In this document: positions 1 to 8,888 of the stretch, in pieces
Numbering within the stretch: position 1 is the stretch's first letter
Layout of the letters: each line of letters opens with the position of its first letter
Source: Aldehydirespirator sp965205155
GTDB taxonomy: Bacteria; Actinomycetota; Acidimicrobiia; Acidimicrobiales; Aldehydirespiratoraceae
Length of the DNA stretch: 64,000 nt
Direction: 5' to 3'
NCBI GenBank assembly: GCA_965205155.1
Contig: OZ242033.1
Coordinates: 3,410,001-3,474,000, forward strand
The notes under the pieces: model-generated
Seen by the model: the letters and a program-made list of their open reading frames with translations, nothing else
Databases searched by the model: none
Told to the model about the DNA's origin: nothing
Position numbers and translations under genes: made by a program

Positions 1-4
1 GCAG

Positions 5-10
5 TAGCGT
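5..10 (+). promoter_or_regulatory. Putative -10 (TAGCGT) for a leaderless transcript
   Basis: TAGCGT fits TANNNT and is 6 nt from the ATG at 17, so transcription would start at or next to the start codon. The -35 region falls outside the window. Confidence 0.4.
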
Positions 11-16
11 GCGGGG

Positions 17-934
17 ATGGACACGCTGCAGCGCTACCGGGCCCGGCTGGGCGCCTCGGTCAGCGGGCTGTTCTCCCATGGGGAGATGCCCCTGCAGCGC
101 ACCGCCGACTATCCCGGCGACGCCGGGTTGTGCGGGCCGGGCTCGGTGAGCTGGAAGGCGATCGGCGACGTGAGTGTGTTCGTGGGAGCCATCCGGGCGC
201 TGCTGATCCAGGCCGCCCATCCCGAGGCGGTGGCGGGCGTCGACGACCACAGCCGCTACCGCGACGACCCCATGGGCCGCCTGAACCGCACCGCCTTCTA
301 CGTGACGTCGGCGACCTTCGGGGCCATGCCCGAGGTGAACGAGGCGGTGGAGCGGGTCCGGGCCGCCCACCACGGCGTCAGCGGCACCTCGCACCGGGGC
401 CTGACCTACGACGCGACGATGCCCGATCTGGCCGCCTGGGTGCACAACACCCTCACCGAGTCGTTCCTGGTGTCGTACCGCGAGTTCGGCCCGGGTCTCA
501 CCGAGGCCGAGGCCGACCGGTTCGTGGTCGAGCAGTCCCAGGTCGGGGCCATGCTCGGGGCCGCCCCCCTGCCCCAGACCGCAGCAGAGCTGCACACCTG
601 GGTTCGCACCCACCCGGCGCTGGCGCCGAGTCCCGGAATGCGGGCCGCAGTGGACTTCCTGCAGCGGCCGCCGCTGCCCGCCCGGCAGCGCATCGGCTAC
701 GCCGTACTGATGCAGGGAGCCATCAGCACCATGCCCCCCGAACTGACCAGCGTGCTCGGCCTGAAGGCCCGCCCCGGCGCCCGCCTGAGCGCGACCGCCC
801 TGTTGCGGTTCCTGCGCTGGGGACTCCGCAACAGCCCGTCGTGGAGAGCCGCGCTGGACCGCTGCGGCGCCCCCTACGACCCATCCAAGTTCCGGGAGAT
901 GCCCCGACCGCGCAGCCAGTTTCGAGAATCATGA
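17..934 (+). CDS. DUF2236 / MpaB-type oxygenase family protein
   Basis: 305 aa. Matches the DUF2236 family (MpaB/rubber-oxygenase catalytic domain), helical proteins thought or shown to bind haem b and act as oxygenases. The family's conserved histidines are visible in QAAHPEAVAGVDDHS (His68, His78), followed by a helical region with WVHNT near residue 141. There is no signal peptide or membrane segment, so it is probably cytoplasmic. A TAGCGT hexamer ends 6 nt before the ATG and no Shine-Dalgarno is seen, so a leaderless transcript is likely. The substrate cannot be told from sequence and the next gene is unrelated. Family assignment is confident; oxygenase activity is inferred from relatives. 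Confidence 0.85.
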   Translation: MDTLQRYRARLGASVSGLFSHGEMPLQRTADYPGDAGLCGPGSVSWKAIGDVSVFVGAIRALLIQAAHPEAVAGVDDHSRYRDDPMGRLNRTAFYVTSATFGAMPEVNEAVERVRAAHHGVSGTSHRGLTYDATMPDLAAWVHNTLTESFLVSYREFGPGLTEAEADRFVVEQSQVGAMLGAAPLPQTAAELHTWVRTHPALAPSPGMRAAVDFLQRPPLPARQRIGYAVLMQGAISTMPPELTSVLGLKARPGARLSATALLRFLRWGLRNSPSWRAALDRCGAPYDPSKFREMPRPRSQFRES

Positions 935-1075
935 CGCGAGCGATGATGACGCGCGTGGCAGAGCGCACGTAGATGGTTCCCTTCCCGAGCATGAGGAGGC
1001 CGAGCGGCGAGAGAGTCCGACCCGGCGCCTTGTCCGACTAGAGAATGCACTGGTGGGTGATGGTGCAGTCATGAA

Positions 1076-1612
1076 TCAGCGCGCGTCAAGCTCGGCCTTC
1101 CAACGCACAACTCCTAACGATTCCCACACCGAAAGCTCAAGTGAGACCCCGCCGGAGACGGCGCGCAACGAGCACCAGTAGCGTCCCTCCCCCTCCTGCT
1201 GGCAAGCATCGGAAAAGTGCGAGAAGGGGGGCTCGGCGGAGAACTCGATCTCCGTCCAGCCGGATGCCTCGGCCGCGGCTCTCAACGCTGTGGCGGACTG
1301 GAGCTCGACGGTATTCCAATCCCTTGTGTGATACCAGTCGCAGAACAGCGCAGGAGCCAGGCAGAGGCTGCCGGTAACCGGGCCGACGATCTCGTCGCCG
1401 AGATGCGGCACATCCTCCCAGCCCGCCGGTACAACGAAGGACTCGATGGCTTCGCGCTGCCTGTCCATCTTGGTCTCGTGCAGATGCCCGACGATGTAGA
1501 GACCAACCACGAACACGATCAGCAGCAGAAGCAACACCAACAGCACCACAACCCAGACCAACGGCTGCTGCAACCATTTGGAACGGCGAGCTTCCACCGA
1601 CTGGTCGGTCAT
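1076..1612 (-). CDS. Single-pass membrane protein of unknown function
   Basis: 178 aa from the ATG at 1612, reading MTDQSVEARRSKW, with one strong hydrophobic segment at about residues 18-40 (VWVVVLLVLLLLLIVFVVG). The soluble C-terminal part holds several cysteines and tryptophans (SLCLAPALFCDWYH, DACQQEGEGRYWC) that could form disulfides outside the membrane. The reading frame stays open upstream to 1984, but that extension is low-complexity Ser/Arg/Pro and lacks protein character, so the internal ATG was chosen. I do not recognise the family. The topology (short cytoplasmic N-terminus, extracytoplasmic C-terminus) is inference. Confidence 0.6.
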   Translation of the reverse strand: MTDQSVEARRSKWLQQPLVWVVVLLVLLLLLIVFVVGLYIVGHLHETKMDRQREAIESFVVPAGWEDVPHLGDEIVGPVTGSLCLAPALFCDWYHTRDWNTVELQSATALRAAAEASGWTEIEFSAEPPFSHFSDACQQEGEGRYWCSLRAVSGGVSLELSVWESLGVVRWKAELDAR

Positions 1613-1622
1613 CGCCCAACCA

Positions 1623-1748
1623 CTAGCCTCTTGCCGGGCGCTCGGCCGAGCGGCGAATGTCCGCCAGGAACGCCTCGACCTCGGCGAGATCGATGGTGCG
1701 GCGGAACGGGGGGGAGGACAGGGAGGCCTCCGGGTCGCCTCTCCCCAC
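1623..1748 (-). CDS. Possible small ORF (41 aa) just upstream of the membrane protein
   Basis: This frame ends with a TAG 10 nt before the ATG of the membrane-protein gene. Its last residues (FRRTIDLAEVEAFLADIRRS) look like a real amphipathic helix, unlike the other frames here. The start is uncertain: GTG codons at 1748 or 1751 are possible, and the frame stays open further upstream without a good start. It may be a small partner gene or the 3' remnant of a decayed gene. No family recognised. Confidence 0.25.
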   Translation of the reverse strand: MGRGDPEASLSSPPFRRTIDLAEVEAFLADIRRSAERPARG

Positions 1749-1867
1749 CACCCGGCATCGCTGAGACGACCGTCTCGAGCGCTTCGGCGGCTTCTTGCAC
1801 TGCGCCCACGGCCATAGACGGTACCCGCGCTCGAACCTGAGGTCGGCCCAGGTGACGCTTCAAGCCG

Positions 1868-1873
1868 TACGCT
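1868..1873 (+). promoter_or_regulatory. Putative -10 (TACGCT) for a leaderless haemoglobin transcript
   Basis: TACGCT fits TANNNT and lies 7 nt before the GTG start at 1881; there is no Shine-Dalgarno between. Confidence 0.4.
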
Positions 1874-1880
1874 GCCAGCC

Positions 1881-2387
1881 GTGGACGACCCGGACACCGC
1901 CTCTGAATCCAGAACCGCGGACGCAGACGAGGACGCAGACTTCTCGGCCGGGGTGAACCTGAAGGGGTCGCTGCGGGAGGCCATGCAGGCGCCGCCGACG
2001 GTGTACGAGATTGTGGGCGGCCAGCCTTTCTTCGACGAGTTGGTCGACCGGTTCTACGACGCGGTCGAGGACGATGCGCTGCTGCGGCCGATGTACCCGC
2101 GCGACCTGGGGCCGTCCCGCCGGCGTCTGGCCGGGTTCCTGGCCCAGTACTGGGGCGGGCCCCCGCACTACAGCGAGGAGCGCGGCCACCCCCGCCTGCG
2201 GATGCGTCACTTCCCGTTCGCCATCGGCCGGGCCGAGCGCGACGCCTGGATGGTCCACATGACCGCCTCGCTCGACGCGGCCGCCATCGCCGACGGCGCC
2301 GGCCGCCCCCTACCGGCCGAGATCCGGGCCGCCATGTTCGACCACTTCGACAACGCGGCCACCCACCTCATCAACCAGCCCGTCTGA
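1881..2387 (+). CDS. glbO: Group II truncated haemoglobin (GlbO type)
   Basis: 168 aa: an acidic N-terminal extension of about 35 residues and then a 2-on-2 globin fold. The proximal haem ligand is His110 in RMRHFPFAI. Group II hallmarks are present: a Tyr at B10 (RFYDAVEDD, Tyr59), Tyr72 at CD1 (MYPRDL) and Trp123 at G8 (RDAWMVHM). GlbO proteins bind O2 tightly and are linked to O2/NO/peroxide chemistry. Translation starts at a GTG (VDDPDTAS). The gene is alone on this strand and converges on the amidohydrolase gene, so context adds little. Confidence 0.93.
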   Translation: MDDPDTASESRTADADEDADFSAGVNLKGSLREAMQAPPTVYEIVGGQPFFDELVDRFYDAVEDDALLRPMYPRDLGPSRRRLAGFLAQYWGGPPHYSEERGHPRLRMRHFPFAIGRAERDAWMVHMTASLDAAAIADGAGRPLPAEIRAAMFDHFDNAATHLINQPV

Positions 2388-2419
2388 TCACCTCCGGGCG
2401 TAGCCGGCGCGGCGGCAGT

Positions 2420-4096
2420 TCAGGGGCCGGTCAGCAGGTGGCGGCCGCCGAAGACGCTCGGCGGGAGGATGCGGCCCTCGTGCTGGACCAGCTCGCCGTG
2501 CATCCAGGTGGCGTCGATGCCCTCCGGCGGGACCAGGGGGTCCTCGTAGCTGTTGCGCTCGAAGACGCGGTCCCAGTCGATCAGCACCAGCGACGCGTCG
2601 GCGCCCTCGCGCAGCACCGGGCTCGGCAGCCCCATGAACTCGCAGGGCAGCACCGCCAGCCGGTGCACGATCTCGGCCACCGGAACACCCAGCTCCCGGG
2701 CCATGCGCAGCGCCTTGGGGAAGGCTCCCAGCGACCGGGGATGGGGCTTCTGGCCCGGCCCCGGCATCAGGCCGTCGGTGCACAGCGCCATGTCGGGACG
2801 GCGGAAGAACCTCTCTACGGTGGCCTCGTTGCCGTAGTGGCTGATGATGGACACCTCGCCCCGGTTGTGCAGGAAGAAGTCGCACACCGCGTCGTGGGCC
2901 TCGATCGAGTCCATGTCGGTCACCCCCGCGGCCAGCACGACGTCCGAGAAGCGCTTGCCCAGGAACTCGTCGCCCACCCCCTCGAGCACGCCTGCGATCT
3001 GGACGCCCTCCAAGCCCCCGCAGAACGCCACGAAGTTGTCCCACCCCAGGCCGTCGCCGTAGATCTTCTCGAAGGCGAACTCCCGCACGCGGTCGTCGGT
3101 CAGCCGGGCCATGAACTCGGCCCTGGTGCCGGCGCGCACCTCCGGCGGGAACAGGGCGTCGGCGGTGGTGCTGCCCGCGGTGTAGGGGTACATGTTGCCC
3201 ATCGTGGGGACCGAGCCGGCGGCGTCGTCGAGCTTGGCCGCCACGTCGCCGAAGCGGTCCCAGTTGCGGCGGCCGGCGATCTTGGAGTGCTCGCTGCAGT
3301 AGCCGCCCCCGCCCTCGACCGCGGCGGTGATGACCTCCTCGAGCGCCTCGATGATGTCGTCGCTCTCGGAGCGCAGGTGCGGGTACAGCGCACCCGGCTT
3401 GACCTCGTTGAACGCCCGCACCAACGACGTGATCTCCCGCTGGTCGGAGTACACGGCCGGGTTGTAGACGAGCCCGGTGGACAGCCCCAGGCACCAGGGC
3501 GCCTCCCGGCGCACGACCTCGGCCATGGCCCGGATGTGCTCGTCGTCCGCGGCGCGATCAAGGTTGCCCATGACCGTGCGCCGGACCGCGCTGTGGCCGA
3601 GGTGCATCCCCAGGTCGGTGACGGACCGTCCCCGGTGCCAGGCCAGGAACTCCTCCATGGTCGACCAGGGCCAGTCGAGGCCCCCGGCGGGATCGTCGCC
3701 GTCGGGGTCGCCCGCCGGGCCCGCCAAGCCGTCGAGGGGGGCGAGCTGGACGGCGTACTCGGCCCGTTGATCGGTCGCCACCGGCGCCGGGGACAGCCCG
3801 TCCACGCCACAGATCCGCTTGGTGACCCCGCCCCGCACCGCCATCTCGCAGCTCACGGGGATGCCGTGCTCGCCGATGCGGGTTCCGGCGAGGGCGCCGT
3901 GGTTGTGGGTGTCGACGAAACCCGGGGCCAGCACCCGGCCGTCGGCGCCGATGGTGCGCTCCGCGCCGGCTGCCGCGCTGGGTGGCACCTGACCCAGATG
4001 GACTATGCAGTCGCCGTCGATCAGCACGTCCCCGGCGTAGGGCTCGGCTCCGCGGTCGCCGGTGACGATCAGCGCGTCGGTGATCAGCTGGCGCAC
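2420..4096 (-). CDS. Amidohydrolase, N-acyl-D-amino-acid deacylase-like
   Basis: 558 aa from the GTG at 4096 (VRQLITDALIVTGDR). The N-terminal beta-sandwich leads into FVDTHNHGAL, the metal-binding His-x-His after strand 1 of the amidohydrolase barrel. Later barrel motifs include YPHLRSESD, SHYGNEATV and CTDGLMPGPG, and the C-terminus rebuilds the sandwich (GADASLVLIDWDRV). Overall it resembles D-aminoacylase/N-acyl-D-amino-acid deacylases, zinc enzymes that hydrolyse N-acyl groups. The frame remains open far upstream, but that part is the antisense-like shadow of the hydrolase gene and is rejected. The neighbouring HSL hydrolase on the same strand may be co-transcribed. Exact substrate unknown. 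Confidence 0.85.
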   Translation of the reverse strand: MRQLITDALIVTGDRGAEPYAGDVLIDGDCIVHLGQVPPSAAAGAERTIGADGRVLAPGFVDTHNHGALAGTRIGEHGIPVSCEMAVRGGVTKRICGVDGLSPAPVATDQRAEYAVQLAPLDGLAGPAGDPDGDDPAGGLDWPWSTMEEFLAWHRGRSVTDLGMHLGHSAVRRTVMGNLDRAADDEHIRAMAEVVRREAPWCLGLSTGLVYNPAVYSDQREITSLVRAFNEVKPGALYPHLRSESDDIIEALEEVITAAVEGGGGYCSEHSKIAGRRNWDRFGDVAAKLDDAAGSVPTMGNMYPYTAGSTTADALFPPEVRAGTRAEFMARLTDDRVREFAFEKIYGDGLGWDNFVAFCGGLEGVQIAGVLEGVGDEFLGKRFSDVVLAAGVTDMDSIEAHDAVCDFFLHNRGEVSIISHYGNEATVERFFRRPDMALCTDGLMPGPGQKPHPRSLGAFPKALRMARELGVPVAEIVHRLAVLPCEFMGLPSPVLREGADASLVLIDWDRVFERNSYEDPLVPPEGIDATWMHGELVQHEGRILPPSVFGGRHLLTGP

Positions 4097-4200
4097 GGAC
4101 TCACGGTATCCGGGCGAGTTCCTGTCTCTAAGCTGGCCCGTCGATGGGTGCCATTCTTGGCGCGCTCCGCTGCTAGTTCGAGCCCGGGGTGGCCCCCGGC

Positions 4201-5286
4201 TCAGAGGGTGTGGGCGAAGGTGGCTAGGTCGCGGGCCGAGGCGGCGTACACCTCGGGCAGGGCGCCCGGCAGCAGCAGGTCGCCGGCGTGGCAGGTGCCG
4301 TTGACGGTGCGGCTGTTGACGGTCACCCCGGCCCGGGCGAGCTTGCGGTAGTAGTCGAGTCCCTCGTCGCGCAGCGGGTCGAGCTCGTTGACCGAGATCA
4401 CGTGGGGCGGCATGCCGGCAAGGTCGCCCACCGAGGCGTGCCAGGGCCAGGCCAGCGGGTTGGTGAGGTTGGCGCCGCCGGGGTCGTAGGCCTCCACGAA
4501 GTAGCCCATCACGTCGTTGGCGATGAAGTACCCGTCGTTCTCGTGCAGCGACGGCAGCTCCGGCGGCAGGCTGGCGTAGGCGCCCGATATGTAGGGGCAC
4601 TGGGCGTACACCCCGTCGATCATGGCCAGACGGCCGTCCTGGCGGGCCTTGAGCGTGGTCGCCAGCGTCAGGTTGCCGCCGCCCGACTCGCCCGAGACCA
4701 CCAGCTTCGACACACCGAGGTCGCCCCGGTGGGCGTGCATCCACTCCAGCGCGGCGGAGCAGTCGTTGAGGGCCGCGGGGAACGGGTGGCAGCCGAGCGC
4801 GCCGGCCGCGTTGCGGAACTCCACCCCCACGACCACCAGCCGGCGGGCGGCCAACTCGTCGCGCCAGCGCTGGTAGGAGGCGCCCGCCGCGGACAGGATC
4901 ACCATGGCGCCGCCGTGGATGTGCAGGATCCCCGGGCACGGGCCACCGTCACCGGCCGGGCGGTGGATGTAGAGGCTGATGTCGTTGCCGTCGACGCCAC
5001 TGATCACCTCGGTGCGCGACTCGACGCCCTCGGTGGGCGGCAGGCTCGCGAACAGGGCGTCGAAGGGCTGCTCGATTGCCAGCTCGCCCAGAGCAGCGAG
5101 GGCGCGGATGTCCTCGAGCGACGAATCGGCCGTGAGCGGCACCGGGCCGGACCGGCCGGCCAGCCCGAGCGGCTCGAGCGCGGCCGCCATCCGGGGGTCG
5201 CAGCGGGGGTCGGTGGCCAGGGTCATGCCGGGGTCTCCCAGCCGTCCGGGAAGATTGACTCTCGCGGCTGTCATCGTGTCCGTCAT
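4201..5286 (-). CDS. Alpha/beta hydrolase, hormone-sensitive-lipase (HSL) family
   Basis: 361 aa with the HSL-family oxyanion motif HIHGGA (about residues 121-126), the nucleophile elbow GESGGG with the catalytic serine, an acid in NELDPLRDEG and the catalytic histidine in GTCHAGD. These enzymes hydrolyse short-chain esters and lactones in the cytoplasm. The start is the ATG of MTDTMTAARV. It is divergent from the first MFS transporter, with about 125 bp between the two starts. The 104 bp after its stop separate it from the amidohydrolase, so a shared transcript is possible. Confidence 0.88.
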   Translation of the reverse strand: MTDTMTAARVNLPGRLGDPGMTLATDPRCDPRMAAALEPLGLAGRSGPVPLTADSSLEDIRALAALGELAIEQPFDALFASLPPTEGVESRTEVISGVDGNDISLYIHRPAGDGGPCPGILHIHGGAMVILSAAGASYQRWRDELAARRLVVVGVEFRNAAGALGCHPFPAALNDCSAALEWMHAHRGDLGVSKLVVSGESGGGNLTLATTLKARQDGRLAMIDGVYAQCPYISGAYASLPPELPSLHENDGYFIANDVMGYFVEAYDPGGANLTNPLAWPWHASVGDLAGMPPHVISVNELDPLRDEGLDYYRKLARAGVTVNSRTVNGTCHAGDLLLPGALPEVYAASARDLATFAHTL

Positions 5287-5411
5287 CGCCTGCTCCCTCT
5301 GGGTTCAGTCGGCCCGTGAGTGGGCCGAACCCTAACCGGCCGCCGCGGGTGAAGGCGCGCCCGGCTCCCCCGTGGAGGGTTGCCGGCCACTCGCAAGGCA
5401 GACTCGCCGCC

Positions 5412-6617
5412 GTGAGCAGACCCGGACACCGCATGGGTGAGCGGGAGTTCGTTCTGTTCATGGCCATGGTGGCCGCCATGTCGGCGCTGGCCATCGACAT
5501 CCTGCTGCCCGCCTTCGCGCAGATGCGGCCCGCCTTCGGCCTCGACGACGACTCCACCGAGCTGTCCCTCACTATCACCCTGTTCCTGATGGGGACGGGC
5601 GTCGGCAACCTGTTCTACGGCCCGATCGCCGACGCGGTGGGGCGCAAACCGACGCTCGCTGGGGGCATGGCCCTCTACGGCGCGGCCGCCCTGACCTGTG
5701 CCCTGGCCCCGTCGCTGGGCGTGCTCTACGCCAGCCGGTTCGTGTGGGGGTTCGCGTCGGGCGGGTCGAGGACCCTCACCCAGGCCATCGTGCGGGACCG
5801 CTTCGCGGGCACGGCCATGGCCCGGGTGATGACCCTCATCCAGACCGCGTTCATGATCACCCCCATCCTCGCTCCGGTGCTCGGCAAGGCCCTGGTGGAG
5901 ATCGGTTCGTGGCGCTGGGTGATGGTCTTCGGCGCGGTGATCGCGGTGGCGATTCTGACATGGTCGGTGCGCCTTGCCGAAACCCTGGACCCCGACCACC
6001 GCCGTCCCTTGAGCGTCAGGCCGGTGCTGGCCGGATTCCGCTCGGTCATGGGCGACCGGACCTCCCTCGGCTACACGCTGATGATCACTTTCGGCTTCGG
6101 TGCGTTCCTGTCCTTCCTGGCCAGCACCGAGCTGATCTTCGGTGAGGTGTACGGGCGCCCGGGGTGGTTCGTCCCGTACTTCTCGGCCTTCGGCGTGGCG
6201 TCCGCGCTGGTGGCGCTGGGCTGCAACCGGGTGCTCTACCGGGTGGAGGCCCGCCAGCTGGCGCTGGGCGCGGGCGCGGCCTTCGTCGCCATTTCGGCCG
6301 CCCTGTTCGCGGTGACCGTGGCCGGTGACGGCCTGCCTCCGTTCGGCCTGTGGATGGTGCTGTTCAGCCTGGCCAACGCCAGCTGCGTGGGGGTGTTCCC
6401 GACCGGGTTGAGCCTGGCTCTGGAGCCGATGGGGAAGATGGCAGGCACCGCGGCGGCGGTGATGGGGGCCTGTGGCTCGCTGGGCGGCTCGCTGCTGGCC
6501 TCGTTCACCGACCGGGCCATCGACGGCTCGGTGATGCCGATCGGCATCGCCTACTTCGCCTACAGCCTGATCGCGCTGGCGTTCCAGTTCTGGGCCCGGG
6601 GCGGCTCGCCGCAGTGA
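5412..6617 (+). CDS. MFS drug-resistance transporter, Bcr/CflA type (copy 1)
   Basis: About 401 aa with 12 predicted membrane helices. Helix 1 begins near REFVLFMAMVAAMSALAIDI and contains the D/LLPAF signature of Bcr/CflA exporters; the loop 2-3 motif is GPIADAVGRKPTLAG (MFS motif A). Such proteins are proton-driven exporters of drugs or small metabolites. A GTG at 5412 (VSRPGHRMGERE) was chosen because it aligns with the start of the tandem paralogue; the ATG at 5433 is the alternative. The open frame further upstream is not protein-like. About 70% of residues match the following gene by eye, so this is a tandem duplication. Confidence 0.88.
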   Translation: MSRPGHRMGEREFVLFMAMVAAMSALAIDILLPAFAQMRPAFGLDDDSTELSLTITLFLMGTGVGNLFYGPIADAVGRKPTLAGGMALYGAAALTCALAPSLGVLYASRFVWGFASGGSRTLTQAIVRDRFAGTAMARVMTLIQTAFMITPILAPVLGKALVEIGSWRWVMVFGAVIAVAILTWSVRLAETLDPDHRRPLSVRPVLAGFRSVMGDRTSLGYTLMITFGFGAFLSFLASTELIFGEVYGRPGWFVPYFSAFGVASALVALGCNRVLYRVEARQLALGAGAAFVAISAALFAVTVAGDGLPPFGLWMVLFSLANASCVGVFPTGLSLALEPMGKMAGTAAAVMGACGSLGGSLLASFTDRAIDGSVMPIGIAYFAYSLIALAFQFWARGGSPQ

Positions 6618-6625
6618 GCGGGCCG

Positions 6626-6715
6626 ATGAGCCGCATGGGCGAGCGGGACGCGATGAACGGGACGCGATGAACGGGACGCGATGAACGGGACGATGAGCCG
6701 CATGGGCGAGCGGGA
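6626..6715 (+). repeat. Tandem 14-bp repeats and duplicated gene start making ATGA-linked micro-ORFs
   Basis: GGGACGCGATGAAC is repeated three times (6645-6658, 6659-6672, 6673-6686), and ATGAGCCGCATGGGCGAGCG occurs at 6626 and again at 6693, where it begins the second transporter. The result is a 14-codon micro-ORF (6626-6670, MSRMGERDAMNGTR), then a 5-codon one (6667-6684, MNGTR), then the transporter ORF from 6681, each joined by an ATGA stop/start overlap. Confidence 0.85.
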
Positions 6716-7892
6716 GTTCGTGCTGCTCATGGGACTGTTGACGGCGATGTCGTCGCTGGCCATCGACATCATGCTGCCCGCCTTTGCGCAGATGCGGCCC
6801 GCCTTCGGCCTCGACGACGACTCCACCCGGCTGTCCCTGACGGTGACCCTGTTCCTGATGGGGGCCGGGATCGGGCACCTGTTCTACGGTCCCCTGGCCG
6901 ACGCGGTGGGGCGAAAGCGGGCCCTGGCCGGGAGTCTGGTGCTGTACGCCACAGCCGCTCTGGCGGCGGCGATGGCCCCGTCGCTGGGAGTGCTCTACAC
7001 CAGCCGGTTGGTCTGGGGGTTCGCAGCCGCGGGACCCCGGATCCTGACCCAGGCCATCGTGCGCGACCGCTACGCGGGAACGGCCATGGCCCGGGTGATG
7101 ACCCTCATCCAGGCCGTCTTCTTCATCGCGCCGATCGTGGCTCCCGTCCTCGGCAAGGGCCTGGGGGTGATCGGCTCGTGGCGCTGGGTGATGGCCTTCG
7201 GCGTGCTGACCGGGCTGGTGGCGCTGGTGTGGTCGTCGCGCCTCGACGAGACCCTCGATCCTGCCCACCGCCGGTCGCTGCGGCTGGGTCCGGTGGTGGC
7301 GGGCTTCCGGGCCGTGGTCTCCAACCGCACGTCGCTGGGCTACACGCTCATGGTCACCTTCGGCTTCGGGGCCTTCCTCGCCTACCTGGGCAGCACCGAG
7401 TTGATCTTCGGAGACGTGTACGACCGCTCGAGCTGGTTCGTGCCGTACTTCAGCGTCGCCGGCGTCCTTGCCGCCGCGGTGGCCTTGACCAGCAACCGGG
7501 TGCTGCACCGGGTCGAGGCCCGCCAGATGGTGCTCGGGGCCGGCATCGCCTTCACCGCGTCCTCTGCCGCGCTGTTCGCGGTGACGGTCGCAGCTGACGG
7601 CCTGCCCCCGTTCGGAGTGTGGCTGGCCCTGTTCACCCTGTGCAACGCCGTTCACGTGGCGGTGTTCCCGTCCGGGGTGAGCCTGGCTCTGGATCCGATG
7701 GGCGAGATGGCCGGCACGGCCGCGTCGACGCTGGGGGTCAGCACCTGGATGCTCGGGTCGCTGCTGGCCTCGTTCACCGACCGGGCCATCGACGGCTCGG
7801 TGATGCCGATCGGCGTGGCCTACTTGACCTACACCGCGATCGCGCTGGCGGCCCAGCTCTGGGCCCGCGGCGGCTCCGCAGTCCAGGACTAG
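6681..7892 (+). CDS. MFS drug-resistance transporter, Bcr/CflA type (copy 2)
   Basis: 403 aa, 12 predicted helices, with GPLADAVGRKRALAG as MFS motif A and the same TELIFG and TDRAIDGSVMPIG blocks as copy 1, which ends 63 bp upstream. It starts at ATG 6681 (MNGTMSRMG) or ATG 6693 (MSRMGERE). The 6681 start overlaps the stop of an upstream micro-ORF by ATGA, so translational coupling to copy 1 is possible. The two may have diverged in substrate; the MFS loops and helix 7-8 regions differ most. Substrate unknown. Confidence 0.88.
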   Translation: MNGTMSRMGEREFVLLMGLLTAMSSLAIDIMLPAFAQMRPAFGLDDDSTRLSLTVTLFLMGAGIGHLFYGPLADAVGRKRALAGSLVLYATAALAAAMAPSLGVLYTSRLVWGFAAAGPRILTQAIVRDRYAGTAMARVMTLIQAVFFIAPIVAPVLGKGLGVIGSWRWVMAFGVLTGLVALVWSSRLDETLDPAHRRSLRLGPVVAGFRAVVSNRTSLGYTLMVTFGFGAFLAYLGSTELIFGDVYDRSSWFVPYFSVAGVLAAAVALTSNRVLHRVEARQMVLGAGIAFTASSAALFAVTVAADGLPPFGVWLALFTLCNAVHVAVFPSGVSLALDPMGEMAGTAASTLGVSTWMLGSLLASFTDRAIDGSVMPIGVAYLTYTAIALAAQLWARGGSAVQD

Positions 7893-7907
7893 GCGGCGCC
7901 GCCCGGC

Positions 7908-8888
7908 TCACTGCTGCTGTTGCTGCTGTTGCTGGCTTTGCTGGGGCCAGTTCGGGGCTGTGGACGTCCTGACTTCGGGACGGGCCCGCGGGCGTGCGGG
8001 CGCTTCAGCGGGCGGGTCCTCGGTCTGCCTTCCGATGACTACCTCGGCATCCACGTCGGCAGTGCCCGAGCCCATGAAGGCGCCCCGCACCGGCGGCACG
8101 TCGCCGTAGTCGCGCCCGCAGCCGATGACCACGTGGCGCTCCCCGACCGGGCCGCCGTTGGTCGGGTCGAGCGCCCACCAGCCCGAGCCGGGCAGGGCGA
8201 CCTCGATCCAGGCATGGGTCTGCACCGTCACGACTTCGGCCGTCTCGGACTCGGGGTTGGCCGACGTCTCGTCGGCCGCGAACAGGTACCCCGATACGTA
8301 GCGGGCCGGCACCCCGGCACTGCGCAGCATGCCGAGGGCCAGGTGCGCGAAGTCCTGGCACACGCCCGCCCCTCCCTCCAGCAGCTCCGCCAGCGAGACG
8401 CCGATGTCGGTGGCGCCCTGCTCGTAGCTCAACGCCCCTCGCACGTCGTCCACCACCGCGGCCACCATCTCCGGCACGGATGCGGCTCCCGCCACCGCGC
8501 CTGCGGCCCGCTGCGAGACGGCGTCGCCGGGGAGCCAGTCGACGTGCTGGGACGGTTCCAGGAACTCGAGGTGCTCCAGCTGGAAGCCGGCGTCATCGAG
8601 CGCCGGGACGGCCGGGACCTCGGCCGGCTGGGGCCGGGCCGCGGTCTCCACGGCCGCCTCGGCCAGCAGCTCCAGTCCGGTGTGGGGCGTGCGGATGCCG
8701 AGATGCTCCACCACCGTGCCCCAGTAGTCGACTACCGAGAGCACCTGGAGCGGCGGCTGCGATGTCAGCCGGTACGACAGCACTCGCTGGTGATCGTCGT
8801 CGCGGGGCCGCACCCGCACCTCGTTCTGGCACTCGGTCACGGGCTCGGAGTAGCGGAAGTGCATCCTGTACGAGATTCCGAGCCTCAT
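7908..8888 (-). CDS. Transglutaminase-like cysteine protease with poly-Gln tail
   Basis: 326 aa. Residues 1-110 are the bacterial transglutaminase N-terminal domain, and residues 130-260 carry the catalytic triad: Cys177 in GAGVCQDFAH, His225 in THAWIEV and Asp241 in ALDPTN. It ends in a glutamine run (QQSQQQQQQQQ) encoded by mixed CAG/CAA codons, which is unusual here; glutamine is itself the acyl donor for transglutaminases. The ATG overlaps the stop of the alpha-E gene (ATGA), so the two are translationally coupled. The ATP-grasp/alpha-E/transglutaminase trio is a known operon predicted to make and trim a peptide modification; its product is unknown. Confidence 0.9.
   Translation of the reverse strand: MRLGISYRMHFRYSEPVTECQNEVRVRPRDDDHQRVLSYRLTSQPPLQVLSVVDYWGTVVEHLGIRTPHTGLELLAEAAVETAARPQPAEVPAVPALDDAGFQLEHLEFLEPSQHVDWLPGDAVSQRAAGAVAGAASVPEMVAAVVDDVRGALSYEQGATDIGVSLAELLEGGAGVCQDFAHLALGMLRSAGVPARYVSGYLFAADETSANPESETAEVVTVQTHAWIEVALPGSGWWALDPTNGGPVGERHVVIGCGRDYGDVPPVRGAFMGSGTADVDAEVVIGRQTEDPPAEAPARPRARPEVRTSTAPNWPQQSQQQQQQQQ

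Noticed and set aside
1076..1984. 302-aa version of the membrane protein
   Set aside because: The N-terminal 124 residues are low-complexity; the ATG at 1612 gives a normal topology.
2420..4939. 839-aa version of the amidohydrolase
   Set aside because: The first ~280 residues are antisense-like Arg/Pro/Gly text over the hydrolase gene; homology begins at the GTG at 4096.
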